From NCBI GenBank assembly GCA_041395325.1, contig JAWLAT010000001.1:248001-312000 (forward strand): a stretch of DNA of 64,000 nucleotides. The letters are read 5' to 3'. The notes below the pieces were generated by a model. That model was not told where the DNA came from. It saw only the letters and a list, made by a program, of their open reading frames with translations, and made no database searches. Below are positions 1-10,611 of this stretch, in pieces. Both the position numbers and the translations under genes were made by a program. Positions within the stretch are counted from its first letter, which is position 1, and each line of letters starts with the position of its first letter. Origin of the DNA: JAWLAT01 sp041395325 (GTDB lineage: Bacteria > Pseudomonadota > Gammaproteobacteria > Xanthomonadales > SZUA-5).

Positions 1-211
1 GGATCTGGCGCAGCTGTTCCACTTCGTCCAGCGCCAGCAGCTCGGCTTCGCTCTGCAGCAAACCCTGCCAGGCCTCATGGGCCTCGGACACGGCCTGCAC
101 CAGGCGCGGATCAAGCTCGGCAAAACGACGGATGTGCTCGTCGCTCAGGCCGGTGGTGAGGGCGGCGCCGCCATGGCTGCGCATTGCGGACAGCTGTTCG
201 ATGATCTGCAT
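1..211 (-). CDS. Unrecognised protein, N-terminal 70 residues only
   Basis: The reading frame starts at an ATG whose last base on the + strand is 211 and runs off the left edge, so only the N-terminus is visible. A strong ribosome binding site (GGAGG, about 6 bases upstream) supports the start. The fragment begins MQIIEQLSAMRSHGGAALT and looks helical and charged, with no signal peptide or membrane segment. I do not recognise the family. It is divergent from queA across about 140 bases, so the two may share a promoter region. Confidence is in the existence of the gene, not in any function. Confidence 0.6.
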   Translation of the reverse strand, partial: MQIIEQLSAMRSHGGAALTTGLSDEHIRRFAELDPRLVQAVSEAHEAWQGLLQSEAELLALDEVEQLRQI

Positions 212-352
212 AGGTCCTCCATGCCGATGACGGACGCCATCAGCGATCGGGGTAGAAGGTAGCTCGATATCGTACCATGACCGGTTTGGCTGACCGCCAG
301 TGACGCCCTGTCGCTGTCCGCTCACCGCCTCGATCGCTCAAAGTCCTTGCCG

Positions 353-2517
<2,165 letters not shown>

Positions 2518-2529
2518 GGCGCGACCCCG

Positions 2530-3291
2530 TCAGCGCGCCAGCCAGCCGCCGTCCACGGCCAGCACGCTGCCGTGGACATAGTCCGAGGCGGCCGAGGCCA
2601 GATAGACCGCGGCGCCGCCCAGCTGCGAGGGCTGGCCCCAGGCGCCAGCCGGAATGCGGGTGAGGATGTCGCGGTTGCGCACCGGATCGGCCTGCAAGGC
2701 CTGGGTATTGTTGGTGGCGAAATAGCCCGGCGCGATCGCATTGACGTGGATGCCGTGCGCCGCCCATTCGTTGGCCAACAGACGCGTCAGGCCGAGCAGA
2801 CCGGACTTGCTGGCGGTGTAGCTGGCGACCCGGATGCCGCCCTGGAAACTCAGCATCGAGGCGATGTTGATGATCTTGCCGCCGCGCTGGTCGGCGCGCA
2901 GATGGCGGGCGAAGGCCTGGCTGAGGAAGAAGGCCCGCTTGAGGTTGACCTCCATCACCTCGTCCCAGTCGGCTTCGCTGAAGTCCAGCGCGTCGTTGCG
3001 ACGAATCGTGCCGGCGTTGTTGACCAGGATGTGCAATGGGCCGCCAGCAGCCACCGCGGCCTGCAGCATCGTCTCGGCAGACTCGCTGCCGGCCAGGTCG
3101 GCCTGGACCCAGTGGCAGCGACGGCCAAGCTTGGCCAGCGCGGCGGCCGTGTCGGCGGGCTCGCTGCGGCCCAGGCAGACGATGTCCGCGCCGGCCTGCG
3201 CCAGAGCGATGGCGATGGCCTGACCCAGGCCGGTATTGGCGCCAGTGACCAGCGCGGTGCGATCGTGCAGGGCGAAGCTGTCGAGAATCAT
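2530..3291 (-). CDS. kduD: 2-dehydro-3-deoxy-D-gluconate dehydrogenase KduD (SDR family)
   Basis: KduD is the NAD-dependent short-chain dehydrogenase that reduces 2,5-diketo-3-deoxygluconate to 2-keto-3-deoxygluconate, the KduI product's next step in pectin catabolism. Visible are the nucleotide-binding TGANTGLGQ, the NNAG motif and the YTASK catalytic Tyr-x3-Lys. The ATG at 3291 gives the usual 253 residues and has GAGG about 7 bases upstream. A GTG at 3303 overlapping the kduI stop is the alternative start. It is the second gene of a kduI-kduD operon and convergent with tgt, whose stop is 12 bases away. Confidence 0.93.
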   Translation of the reverse strand: MILDSFALHDRTALVTGANTGLGQAIAIALAQAGADIVCLGRSEPADTAAALAKLGRRCHWVQADLAGSESAETMLQAAVAAGGPLHILVNNAGTIRRNDALDFSEADWDEVMEVNLKRAFFLSQAFARHLRADQRGGKIINIASMLSFQGGIRVASYTASKSGLLGLTRLLANEWAAHGIHVNAIAPGYFATNNTQALQADPVRNRDILTRIPAGAWGQPSQLGGAAVYLASAASDYVHGSVLAVDGGWLAR

Positions 3292-3299
3292 CTTGGGCC

Positions 3300-4148
3300 T
3301 CACTTGAGCTGGCAGATGTCCAGCACGTGCATGTCGGTGTAATCCAGGTTTTCGCCGCCCATCGCCCAGATGAAGCCATAGTTGCGGGTGCCCGAGCCCA
3401 TGTGGATCGACCAGGGTGGCGAGACCACCGCTTCCTCGTTGGCGACGACGATGTGGCGGGCGGCATCGGGTTCACCCATGAAGTGGAAGACCCGTTCGCT
3501 CTCGTCCAGTCCGAAGTAGAAGTAGACCTCCGAGCGGCGGTCGTGCAGATGCGGCGGCATGGTGTTCCAGACGCTGCCGGTCTTCAGCAGCGTCACGCCC
3601 AGCAGCAGCTGGCAGGAGCGACAGGTGGCCGGCACGATGTACTGGTAGATCGTGCGCTCGTTGGAGGTTTCCAGCGCGCCGCGTTCCAGCGGCACGGCGC
3701 TGGCGATGTCGATGTGCACGACCTCGTGGCGGGCGTGAGCCGGGGTCGAGGCCAGGTAGTAGCGCGCCGGCTGCGCCGGGTCGTCGGATTCGAACAGCAC
3801 GCTCTGACTGCCCATCGGCACATACAGACCGTCACGCGGCGCCAGCTTCCAGGCCTGACCGTCAACCGTCACCGTACCGGCGCCAGCGCCGACGTTGACC
3901 ACACCCAGCTCGCGCCGGGAGAGGAAAGGGTGACCCTGCTGGGAGGCTGGCTCCTGCAATGCCGGCAGCGCCAGTGGGCCGTTCTTCGGCACCGCGCCAC
4001 CGATGACGAAACGCTCGTAGTGGGTGTAAGTCAGCCGCAGCGCGTCGTCGGCAAACATCCCGCCGATCAGATAGTGCTCGCGCAGCTGCTCGTTGCTGGC
4101 CCCCTCCATCATGCTGGGGTGGGTGGCGTGCAGGGTTTTCTCGTACAT
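3300..4148 (-). CDS. kduI: 5-keto-4-deoxyuronate isomerase KduI
   Basis: KduI (4-deoxy-L-threo-5-hexosulose-uronate ketol-isomerase) converts the unsaturated uronate released by pectate lyases into 2,5-diketo-3-deoxygluconate in the cytoplasm. The 282-residue protein has the expected cupin metal site: histidines and glutamate in [15 protein letters not shown] and a later histidine in the [10 protein letters not shown] segment. GAGGAG lies about 11 bases upstream of the ATG. The promoter region contains one ACCGGTGTCA operator about 40 bases upstream of the start, so the LacI-type regulator encoded just upstream probably represses kduI-kduD. Confidence 0.95.
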   Translation of the reverse strand: MYEKTLHATHPSMMEGASNEQLREHYLIGGMFADDALRLTYTHYERFVIGGAVPKNGPLALPALQEPASQQGHPFLSRRELGVVNVGAGAGTVTVDGQAWKLAPRDGLYVPMGSQSVLFESDDPAQPARYYLASTPAHARHEVVHIDIASAVPLERGALETSNERTIYQYIVPATCRSCQLLLGVTLLKTGSVWNTMPPHLHDRRSEVYFYFGLDESERVFHFMGEPDAARHIVVANEEAVVSPPWSIHMGSGTRNYGFIWAMGGENLDYTDMHVLDICQLK

Positions 4149-4185
4149 GGTGTCGGGCTCCTCGGCAGGGCAGGGGAAAGTGATG

Positions 4186-4200
4186 GTTAACCGGTGTCAA
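4186..4200. promoter_or_regulatory. Putative pectin-regulon operator upstream of kduI (site A)
   Basis: The sequence GTTAACCGGTGTCAA contains the 10-mer ACCGGTGTCA at 4190-4199, centred on CCGG as LacI-family operators commonly are. It lies between the kduI start and the end of the lacI-type gene. The same 10-mer occurs at 9031-9040, and in reverse orientation at 14663-14672 and 14697-14706, each time in front of pectin genes. Confidence 0.7.
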
Positions 4201-4232
4201 TCGAGTGCGGAACGGGGCGCGCGCATGGCCGA

Positions 4233-5315
4233 TCAGTTCCGCGGTGGCTGGCAGGAGTCGCGCATGCTCAGGTGCGGCGTGACGACCATCGGCGCGGCAC
4301 CGCGATCGGCGCGGCCGGGATCGGTGGCCAGCAACACACTGGCCGCCTGCCTGCCCAGATCGCGTACCGGCAGATGAATCGTGGTCAGCGCCGGCCACAG
4401 CTGCGACGCGAGCGGGCTGTCGTCATAACCGATCACCGACAGATCGCCAGGGATGGACAGCCCCATGCGCAGCGCCGCCTTGTAGACGCCGGCCGCCATT
4501 TCGTCGTTGCAGGCAAAGATCGCTGTGGGTCGGGGATCCTGCCGCAGCAACTGCTCGGCGCCGGCCACACCGGATTCAAAGGTGTAGCCGCCTTCGTAGA
4601 TCGCGCTGTCCTCGAGGGTGATGCCGCGGCGCTGCAGGGCCTCGGTGAAGCCGCCGCCGCGCTCGATCGATGAGCGATAGCGATGCGGGCCGGTGATCAG
4701 ACCAAAACGCCGATGACCCAGCGACTCCAGATAATTGGCCACCTCGGCGCCGGCCAGGCGATCGTGGGTCTGCAGCATGCGCACGGGATCGTCCAGCGCG
4801 ATCGAGGCGATGCGCACATAGCGACAGCCTGATTCGCGCAACATGTCGGCCAGCGCCTGATCTTCGGAGACACGCGGGATCAGGATCACGCCCCACAGCT
4901 TGGAACGCTCGACGAACTGGCGGATGCCCTCGATGTAGCCGGCGCTGCGGCTGTCGCAGGGATGCACGACCAGTTCGAAGCCGGTGTTGCGCAGCGCGTC
5001 CAGGGCGCCATGCTGCATGTTGACGATGTACTGGGCGGTGGGGTTGTCGTAGATCAGACCGATCAGGAACGAGCGCCGGAAGGCCAGCCCCCGGGCCTGC
5101 GGATCGGGGACGTAGCCGATCTGCTGCATCAGCGCCAGCACGCGGTCGCGCGTTTCCGGCCGCACCAGCGGCGAGTCATTGATGATCCGTGAGACGGTCT
5201 TCTTCGACACGCCGGCCATCCGGGCGACGTCGTTGATCGTGTTCTTGCCGCGCGCGGCCGTGCTGGCCGAAGCGGGGCTCTGGGTGGATCCGGCAGGGGT
5301 GCGTTTGGTGGTCAT
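4233..5315 (-). CDS. LacI-family transcriptional regulator of the pectin locus
   Basis: The 360-residue protein has a non-conserved N-terminal tail of about 23 residues, then a LacI helix-turn-helix (TINDVARMAGVSKKTVSRIIN) and hinge, followed by a periplasmic-binding-protein-like effector domain. Family knowledge says such proteins repress sugar catabolic genes until a pathway intermediate binds. The likely inducer here would be a ketodeoxyuronate or KDG, which is inference. It follows dctM by 18 bases and so should be transcribed with the hydratase-dctPQM operon. That operon is preceded by operator site B, which implies autoregulation. Confidence 0.9.
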   Translation of the reverse strand: MTTKRTPAGSTQSPASASTAARGKNTINDVARMAGVSKKTVSRIINDSPLVRPETRDRVLALMQQIGYVPDPQARGLAFRRSFLIGLIYDNPTAQYIVNMQHGALDALRNTGFELVVHPCDSRSAGYIEGIRQFVERSKLWGVILIPRVSEDQALADMLRESGCRYVRIASIALDDPVRMLQTHDRLAGAEVANYLESLGHRRFGLITGPHRYRSSIERGGGFTEALQRRGITLEDSAIYEGGYTFESGVAGAEQLLRQDPRPTAIFACNDEMAAGVYKAALRMGLSIPGDLSVIGYDDSPLASQLWPALTTIHLPVRDLGRQAASVLLATDPGRADRGAAPMVVTPHLSMRDSCQPPRN

Positions 5316-5333
5316 CGGCAGCAGTGTAGCCGT

Positions 5334-6614
5334 CTACCGGAGTTGCGCGGGCAGCCACAGCGACAGGCCGGGCAGCAGTGTGACCAGCAGCAGCACGGCC
5401 AGCGCCGCCAACCAGAACGGCCAGATCGACCGCAGCGTACGCGCCACATCGATCTGCCCGATGGCCGCGCCGACAAACAGCACCGAACCGACCGGCGGGG
5501 TGACCAGACCAATGCCGCCGGCCAGGATCAGCACCACGCCGAAGTGCAGTGGATCGATGCCATAGGCCCGCGCCACCGGCAGGAAGATCGGCGTGCAGAT
5601 CAGGATCATCGGCGCCAGATCCATGAAGGTCCCCAGCGCCAGCAGCAGCAGCACGATCAACAACAGCACCGCCAGCGGTGAGTCGGCCAGCGCCTGCAAC
5701 ATCGACACGGCCGCAGCCGGCACCTGCAGATAGGCCAGCAACCAGCCGAATACGGCGGCCGAGGCGATGACGAACAGAATGATGCCGGTGGTACGGGTGG
5801 CACCCAGCAGGGCCTCGAGAAAGGCCGGACCCTTCAGACTGCGATAGACCAGTGCCGTCAGCAGCAGCGCGTAGATGACGGCGATCGCCGCGCTCTCGAC
5901 TGCAGTGAAGATGCCGGCGCGGATGCCGATGAAGATCAGGGCCACCAGCCCGAGGCCGGGCAGGGCCGCGATCAGCCGCACCAGCACCACGGTGAAGCCG
6001 GGAAAGGCATCGGTGGCATAGCCGCGCCGACGCGACACCAGCCAGCCGGTGAGCATCAGCACCACGGTCATCAGCAGCGCCGGCAGCAGGCCGGCGGCGA
6101 ACAGATCGGCGATCGACAGGCCGCCGCCGGCAGCGGCCGAATAGAGGATCAGGTTGTGCGAGGGTGGCACCAGCAGCGCCACCAGCGCCGCGGTGATGCT
6201 GACATTGACCGCATAGTCGCGGTCGTAACCGCGCTGGACCATCTGCGGAATCATCGCTCCGCCAACGGCCGAGACATCGGCGATGGCCGAACCTGAAACG
6301 CCACCGAAGAACAGCGAGGCCAGCACGCTGACCTGACCCAGCCCGCCCTTCAAGTGGCCGACCAGTGCCGCGGCCAGGCCGATCAGTCGTTCAGACAAGC
6401 CGCCGCGCAGCATCAACTCGCCGGCAAAGATGAACAGCGGAATGGCAATCAGCGTCGCGCTGCCCGCGCCAGCGATGGTCTGCTGCGCCAGCACGATCAG
6501 CGGCAGGTCCAGATACAGCAACGTGGCCAGGCTGGCGGCCAGCAGGCTGAAGGCCACCGGCAGACCGAGCAGCAACAACAGCAGAAAGACCCCGAAGAGC
6601 AGTGCGATGGCCAT
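5334..6614 (-). CDS. dctM: TRAP transporter large permease, DctM family
   Basis: This 426-residue, strongly hydrophobic protein has about 12 membrane segments, as expected for the DctM/SiaM subunit that carries out sodium-driven substrate translocation across the inner membrane. Glycine-rich blocks typical of the family are visible (ALFFGGVSGSAIADVSAVG near residues 100-120 and GIGLVTPPVGSVLFVG near 375). It overlaps dctQ by one base (TGATG). The pectin context suggests an unsaturated galacturonate oligomer or a free ketouronate as substrate; this is inferred from neighbours only. Confidence 0.92.
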   Translation of the reverse strand: MAIALLFGVFLLLLLLGLPVAFSLLAASLATLLYLDLPLIVLAQQTIAGAGSATLIAIPLFIFAGELMLRGGLSERLIGLAAALVGHLKGGLGQVSVLASLFFGGVSGSAIADVSAVGGAMIPQMVQRGYDRDYAVNVSITAALVALLVPPSHNLILYSAAAGGGLSIADLFAAGLLPALLMTVVLMLTGWLVSRRRGYATDAFPGFTVVLVRLIAALPGLGLVALIFIGIRAGIFTAVESAAIAVIYALLLTALVYRSLKGPAFLEALLGATRTTGIILFVIASAAVFGWLLAYLQVPAAAVSMLQALADSPLAVLLLIVLLLLALGTFMDLAPMILICTPIFLPVARAYGIDPLHFGVVLILAGGIGLVTPPVGSVLFVGAAIGQIDVARTLRSIWPFWLAALAVLLLVTLLPGLSLWLPAQLR

Positions 6615-7126
6615 CAGCGCGCCACCTCCGCAGGCTTCCGCCAGCTCAGCCAGGCCCGTTCCAGCGCAAAGGCCACGATCAGCGCGCCACCCACGGCCAG
6701 GGGCAAATACAGCCAGCCCTGCGACAAGGCGATGCCGGCCTGCTTGATGTCACTGACCGCGTGCAGCAGCCGGATCGAGCCGACCGCCAGCAGCAGGCCC
6801 AGCGCGGCGATCAGCAGCGACTGCAGCACGCCCAGCCAGCGCCGCCGCTGCGGGCTGCCGGACTCACTCAACAGGCGGAAGCTGAAATGGCTGTCGGCAT
6901 GGACGGCGCTGGCTGCCGCCAGGCTCATCAGCGTGCTCAGCAGCAGCAAGGCCAGTGGTTCAGTCCAGCCAGGGGAAGCGTTGAGGACGTAGCGGGCGAA
7001 GACCTGCCAGGTCTGCACCAGCACCAGCAGCGCAAGCGCCAGGCCGGCAATGGCCTGGGCCAATCTGGCCAGCTGGCGGCTGAGGCGCTGCCAGCCCACG
7101 GGCTCGGGCACGGCAGGGGCGTTCAT
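6614..7126 (-). CDS. dctQ: TRAP transporter small permease, DctQ family
   Basis: A 170-residue protein with about four membrane helices and a conserved central basic or acidic turn, consistent with the DctQ partner that scaffolds DctM. It begins MNAPAVPEPVGWQRLSRQLA and lies between dctP and dctM with one-base TGATG overlaps on both sides, so the three subunits are translated as a coupled unit. Confidence 0.88.
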   Translation of the reverse strand: MNAPAVPEPVGWQRLSRQLARLAQAIAGLALALLVLVQTWQVFARYVLNASPGWTEPLALLLLSTLMSLAAASAVHADSHFSFRLLSESGSPQRRRWLGVLQSLLIAALGLLLAVGSIRLLHAVSDIKQAGIALSQGWLYLPLAVGGALIVAFALERAWLSWRKPAEVAR

Positions 7127-8103
7127 CAGGCCGCCTCCCGGATCTGCCGGTAGAGCGCATCGATGCGCGAATCGCGACGGTAGTCATCGACCAGTGGCGC
7201 GGCAGCGGCGCGAAAGGCGGCCACGTCGACCTCACCCGTCTCGATGCCGGCCGCGGCGATGGCCGCACGTGCGGTGGCTTCACCCTCGTCCCACCATTGC
7301 CGCATCCGGCCGACCGATTCACGCGCCAGCTCGCGCAACAGCGCCTGATCGTCGGCCGACATGGCGTCGAAGCGCACCTGCGACATCAGCAATACGTCCG
7401 GGGCGTAGCTGTGACCGCTCAGCGACCAGTAGCGAGCCGCTTCGAAGTGACGGCTGGCGTGGAAGCTGCGCAGGTTGTTTTCGGCCCCATCGATCAAATG
7501 CGTTTCCAGCGCCGAATAGACCGCACCGTAGGCCAGCGGCGTGGGATTGGCGCCGAACAGACCGAGCAGTTGCATGAACATGTCCGACAGCGGCACGCGA
7601 ACCTTCATGCCCTGCAGATCCTGAGGGCCGCGGATCGGCCGCCGGGCGTTGTAGAAGTGGCGGGCGCCGCTGTCGTAGATCGCCAGGCCGATCAGCCCGC
7701 GATCCTGGAAGCTGTCCAGGACTGCCGCGCCGACCGGACCGTCCAGCACCCGGCGCTGGTGTTCAACCGAGTCGAAGGCGTAGGGTAGGCACAGCGCCGA
7801 GGTCAGCGGGAAGGCGTTGTTGAGACCACCGCCATAGAGGCGGCAAATGTCGATCACCCCCAGCCGCGCCGACTGCAGGGCGTCCGATTCCCGGCCCAGC
7901 TGCCCGGAATGATAGTGGCGCAGCTGATAGCGACCGCCACTGCGGGATGCCAGCTGCTCACCGATCCATTGCACCGCCAGGACGGTCGGATAGTTGGCGG
8001 GATGGACGTCGGTGGCGGTCAGCTGCTGCGCCGCCGCCGGCTCGGCCAACAAGCTGGCTGACGCGCCCGCCAGCGCCGCACCCAGCAGCGTCCGTCGTTT
8101 CAC
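7126..8103 (-). CDS. dctP: TRAP transporter solute-binding protein, DctP family
   Basis: The periplasmic binding subunit, about 325 residues. I chose the GTG at 8103 because it overlaps the upstream stop (GTGA) and begins a clear signal sequence, VKRRTLLGAALAGASASLLA, with an AAA-type cleavage site. The paired arginines suggest Tat export is possible. The mature part has typical DctP segments, for example GRYQLRHYHSGQLG and the GAENNLRSFHASRHFEAARY region that lines the ligand pocket with the conserved arginine. A longer in-frame start at 8166 lies inside the preceding gene and lacks a signal peptide at its end, so it is unlikely. Confidence 0.91.
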   Translation of the reverse strand: MKRRTLLGAALAGASASLLAEPAAAQQLTATDVHPANYPTVLAVQWIGEQLASRSGGRYQLRHYHSGQLGRESDALQSARLGVIDICRLYGGGLNNAFPLTSALCLPYAFDSVEHQRRVLDGPVGAAVLDSFQDRGLIGLAIYDSGARHFYNARRPIRGPQDLQGMKVRVPLSDMFMQLLGLFGANPTPLAYGAVYSALETHLIDGAENNLRSFHASRHFEAARYWSLSGHSYAPDVLLMSQVRFDAMSADDQALLRELARESVGRMRQWWDEGEATARAAIAAAGIETGEVDVAAFRAAAAPLVDDYRRDSRIDALYRQIREAA

Positions 8104-8966
8104 GCCGGCATTCCGGGCACGGTCGCGGGCGTCGCGGCGACCGCACGACATTCGATCGCGCCCCATTCGCCGAAATCGATGCGGGAATGCTGGCCGGCGA
8201 CGATGTCATGGATGCCGGTGGCCGCGCCGGTGGTGATCAACATGCCGCGTTGCATCGGCAGGCTGCGTCGAGCCGTCTTGCCCAGGGCGAAAGCGAGTGA
8301 GCCCAGCAAGCCGCCAGGAATGCGACTGGCACCACCGGAGCCGACGCGCTGACCTTCGATCTCGCAGTGGCATTGCAGCGTCGCTTCGTCAATCTGCGGC
8401 CACTCATCGATACGCCGTCCCAGGATCAGGCCGGCATTGTTGCCGAAGTCCGACGCGACGACGGTCGGTCCCCAGACATTGATCTGCGCCATCGGGCTGC
8501 CGGCCGTTTCCACGCCGATGTACAACCCGGCCACCATGGCAGCCGCTTCTGCCGGCGTCCAATGCCAATGATCGGGCGGGACATCGGCGGCGAGTTCGAA
8601 CACATACTCGGCTTCGACCGCCGCGAAGCCATCGACGAAGACCGGGAAAGGCAGGCAGCGGCCCTGATCAGGCCACAGCGCGCTGGCAAAGATCGGCCCA
8701 ATGACCCGCTCGTCGCCTTCCTCGTCACGCCGTTCCGGTGCGATGTAACCCACCTTCCAGCCAATGATCCGGTCGGGCCACAGGCCGATGGCCTGATCCT
8801 GAATCGCGTAGCCGGCGGCCATCGTTGGTGGCAACCGCCCGCCTGGAAACTGCCGCAGGGGTTGCAGGCCTTGTCGCGCACCGACCAGCGCCCGGGCGAC
8901 GGCCGCCGTGTCCAGCACGGTCAGATCCGCGTCCCGCTGGGTTGGCGCTGAGGGCTCGCTGCTCAT
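8100..8966 (-). CDS. 2-keto-4-pentenoate hydratase-family protein (FAH fold)
   Basis: About 288 residues resembling the MhpD/2-oxopent-4-enoate hydratase and oxalocrotonate decarboxylase group. Visible are the GWKVGY segment, the acidic VEAEYVFEL metal-binding segment, GLYIGVETAGS, and the C-terminal LITTGAATGIHDI. The ATG at 8966 has GGAG upstream. A longer in-frame ORF begins inside operator site B and is rejected. It is the first gene of the hydratase-dctPQM-lacI operon. Such enzymes usually act on 2-keto acids from aromatic degradation. Its role on pectin-derived keto acids is not established and is worth testing. Confidence 0.82.
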   Translation of the reverse strand: MSSEPSAPTQRDADLTVLDTAAVARALVGARQGLQPLRQFPGGRLPPTMAAGYAIQDQAIGLWPDRIIGWKVGYIAPERRDEEGDERVIGPIFASALWPDQGRCLPFPVFVDGFAAVEAEYVFELAADVPPDHWHWTPAEAAAMVAGLYIGVETAGSPMAQINVWGPTVVASDFGNNAGLILGRRIDEWPQIDEATLQCHCEIEGQRVGSGGASRIPGGLLGSLAFALGKTARRSLPMQRGMLITTGAATGIHDIVAGQHSRIDFGEWGAIECRAVAATPATVPGMPA

Positions 8967-9026
8967 TCCGGCTCCGGTTGGTGGTCGGCCACGGGAGTGT
9001 CCATCGGACGCTTTCGATGGTAGCAG

Positions 9027-9040
9027 GTAAACCGGTGTCA
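9027..9040. promoter_or_regulatory. Putative pectin-regulon operator between the hydratase-TRAP operon and pectate lyase (site B)
   Basis: GTAAACCGGTGTCA carries the shared 10-mer ACCGGTGTCA at 9031-9040, and GTAAA/TTTAC flanks give extra dyad symmetry. It lies in the 137-base divergent region between the hydratase start (8966) and the pectate lyase start (9104), so one site could control both directions. Confidence 0.7.
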
Positions 9041-9103
9041 TTTACAAGCGATCGGCGATGCCGCAAGCTTCGCGCAGCCTCGATCATGGTCCGGGAGGGC
9101 GCC

Positions 9104-10498
9104 ATGGACATACGAATCTCATCCACTGGAGCCGACCGATATCGCGCTGCATCCGACAGGTATCGCTGCGCGCAGCGAGCACCGAGCAGTCTGCACAAGT
9201 GGTCCGTCTTGCTGCTGCTACTACTCGCATCCGTGAGTCATGCGGTTGAAAAACAGCAGCTTGCATTTCCCGGAGCGATGGGCTGGGCCGCGCACACCGC
9301 GGGCGGACGCGGTGGACAGATACTCCGCGTGACGACTTTGGATGCCACCGGTCCGGGGTCCTTCACCGAGGCGGTGGTCACACCCGGGCCACGCATCATC
9401 GTTTTCGAAGTGGGTGGCGTGATCGACCTGGACCGGGCCGAGGTGCGGATCGAAGAACCCTTTTTGACCATCGCTGGACAAACGGCGCCAATGCCCGGCG
9501 TCACATTGATTCGCGGGGGGCTGGTCATCGCCACCCATGATGTCGTCGTGCGGCATCTGCGGGTGCGACCCGGGACGACGGGCGCCGCCGTGATGAGCGG
9601 GCTGGACTTCGATGCGATCACCACCGTGCGCGGCGCCCACGATGTGATCGTCGACCATTGTTCGCTGACCTGGGCCACCGATGAAAACCTGTCGGCTTCC
9701 AGCACGCGCTTCTTCGGCGAAAGCGAAGCCGACTGGCGCGAAGCCGCCTCGCATCGAATCACTTTCAGCCACAACCTGATTGCCGAAGGTCTGGCCAACG
9801 CCAGCCATGGCAAGGGCGAGCATTCCAAGGGCTCGCTGATCCACGATCACGTCAACCGGATCCTGATCATCGGCAATCTGTACGCGCACAACTACGAGCG
9901 CAATCCGCTGTTCAAGGGTGGTGCCAGCGGGCAGGTGCTGAACAACCTGATTTACGACCCGGGCCAGCGCGCGGTGCACTACAACCTGATTGCCGAGGAG
10001 TGGATCGGCCACCCCTATTCAAGCGGCGAGATGGTGGTGCGAGGCAATGTGCTGCGGGCCGGGCCCTCGACCGAGCCGACGGCCTTGATGATGGTCGGTG
10101 GCTCAGGCGATCTGCGTTACTACGCTGACGACAATCTGGCGGTCGACCGCATTGGCTCGCCGATGTCGCAATTGGGCCACTACACCACCGCGCCGCTGCA
10201 GCTGCATACCCCGGAGCAGGCGCCGGAACTGCCCTTCGGCGTGCGCCTGCTGCCGGCCGAGCAGGTACAGGACGTCGTGGTTGCCGAAGCCGGCGCACGT
10301 CCTTGGGACCGGGATGATGTGGACCGGCGCATCCTCGCCAACGTCATCGAGGGTCGTGGCGGCATCATCGACAGTGAGGCGCAGGTCGGTGGTTACCCGA
10401 TGCAGGCCCCGACGCAGCAAGCCTTCGTGCCGTCTGATTGGGATCTGGACACGATGGAGCCGCGCAAGCCGCTGCCCAGACGTGCACCGTTGAAATAG
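9104..10498 (+). CDS. Secreted pectate lyase (polysaccharide lyase family 1-like)
   Basis: The 464-residue protein has an N-terminal region of about 30 residues, then a hydrophobic core (WSVLLLLLLASVSHA) that ends in a signal peptidase site. The mature protein starts with AFPGAMGWAAHTAGGRGG, a parallel beta-helix opening typical of PL1 pectate lyases. RVTTLDATGPGSF, VGGVIDL, the calcium and catalytic region VIVDHCSLTWATDENLS and a VRHLRVRPG block follow. The ATG at 9104 is preceded by GGGAGGG. It would cleave polygalacturonate outside the cell to unsaturated oligomers. It is divergent from the TRAP operon and shares operator site B. Confidence 0.9.
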   Translation: MDIRISSTGADRYRAASDRYRCAQRAPSSLHKWSVLLLLLLASVSHAVEKQQLAFPGAMGWAAHTAGGRGGQILRVTTLDATGPGSFTEAVVTPGPRIIVFEVGGVIDLDRAEVRIEEPFLTIAGQTAPMPGVTLIRGGLVIATHDVVVRHLRVRPGTTGAAVMSGLDFDAITTVRGAHDVIVDHCSLTWATDENLSASSTRFFGESEADWREAASHRITFSHNLIAEGLANASHGKGEHSKGSLIHDHVNRILIIGNLYAHNYERNPLFKGGASGQVLNNLIYDPGQRAVHYNLIAEEWIGHPYSSGEMVVRGNVLRAGPSTEPTALMMVGGSGDLRYYADDNLAVDRIGSPMSQLGHYTTAPLQLHTPEQAPELPFGVRLLPAEQVQDVVVAEAGARPWDRDDVDRRILANVIEGRGGIIDSEAQVGGYPMQAPTQQAFVPSDWDLDTMEPRKPLPRRAPLK

Positions 10499-10611
10499 CC
10501 GGGAAGGCCCCGCGCGGATCGGCTGGTCGGCTGCGGTCGGGCGTTCGACGCCACGACGTCGCTTCGGGGGGCCTGAGCGACCGCCAAAGTGGCGTGGTCC
10601 GACCGTACCGC

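Noticed and set aside
8967..9041. N-terminal extension of the hydratase gene
   Set aside because: The longer frame begins inside operator site B; the ATG at 8966 has a ribosome binding site and gives a normal length.
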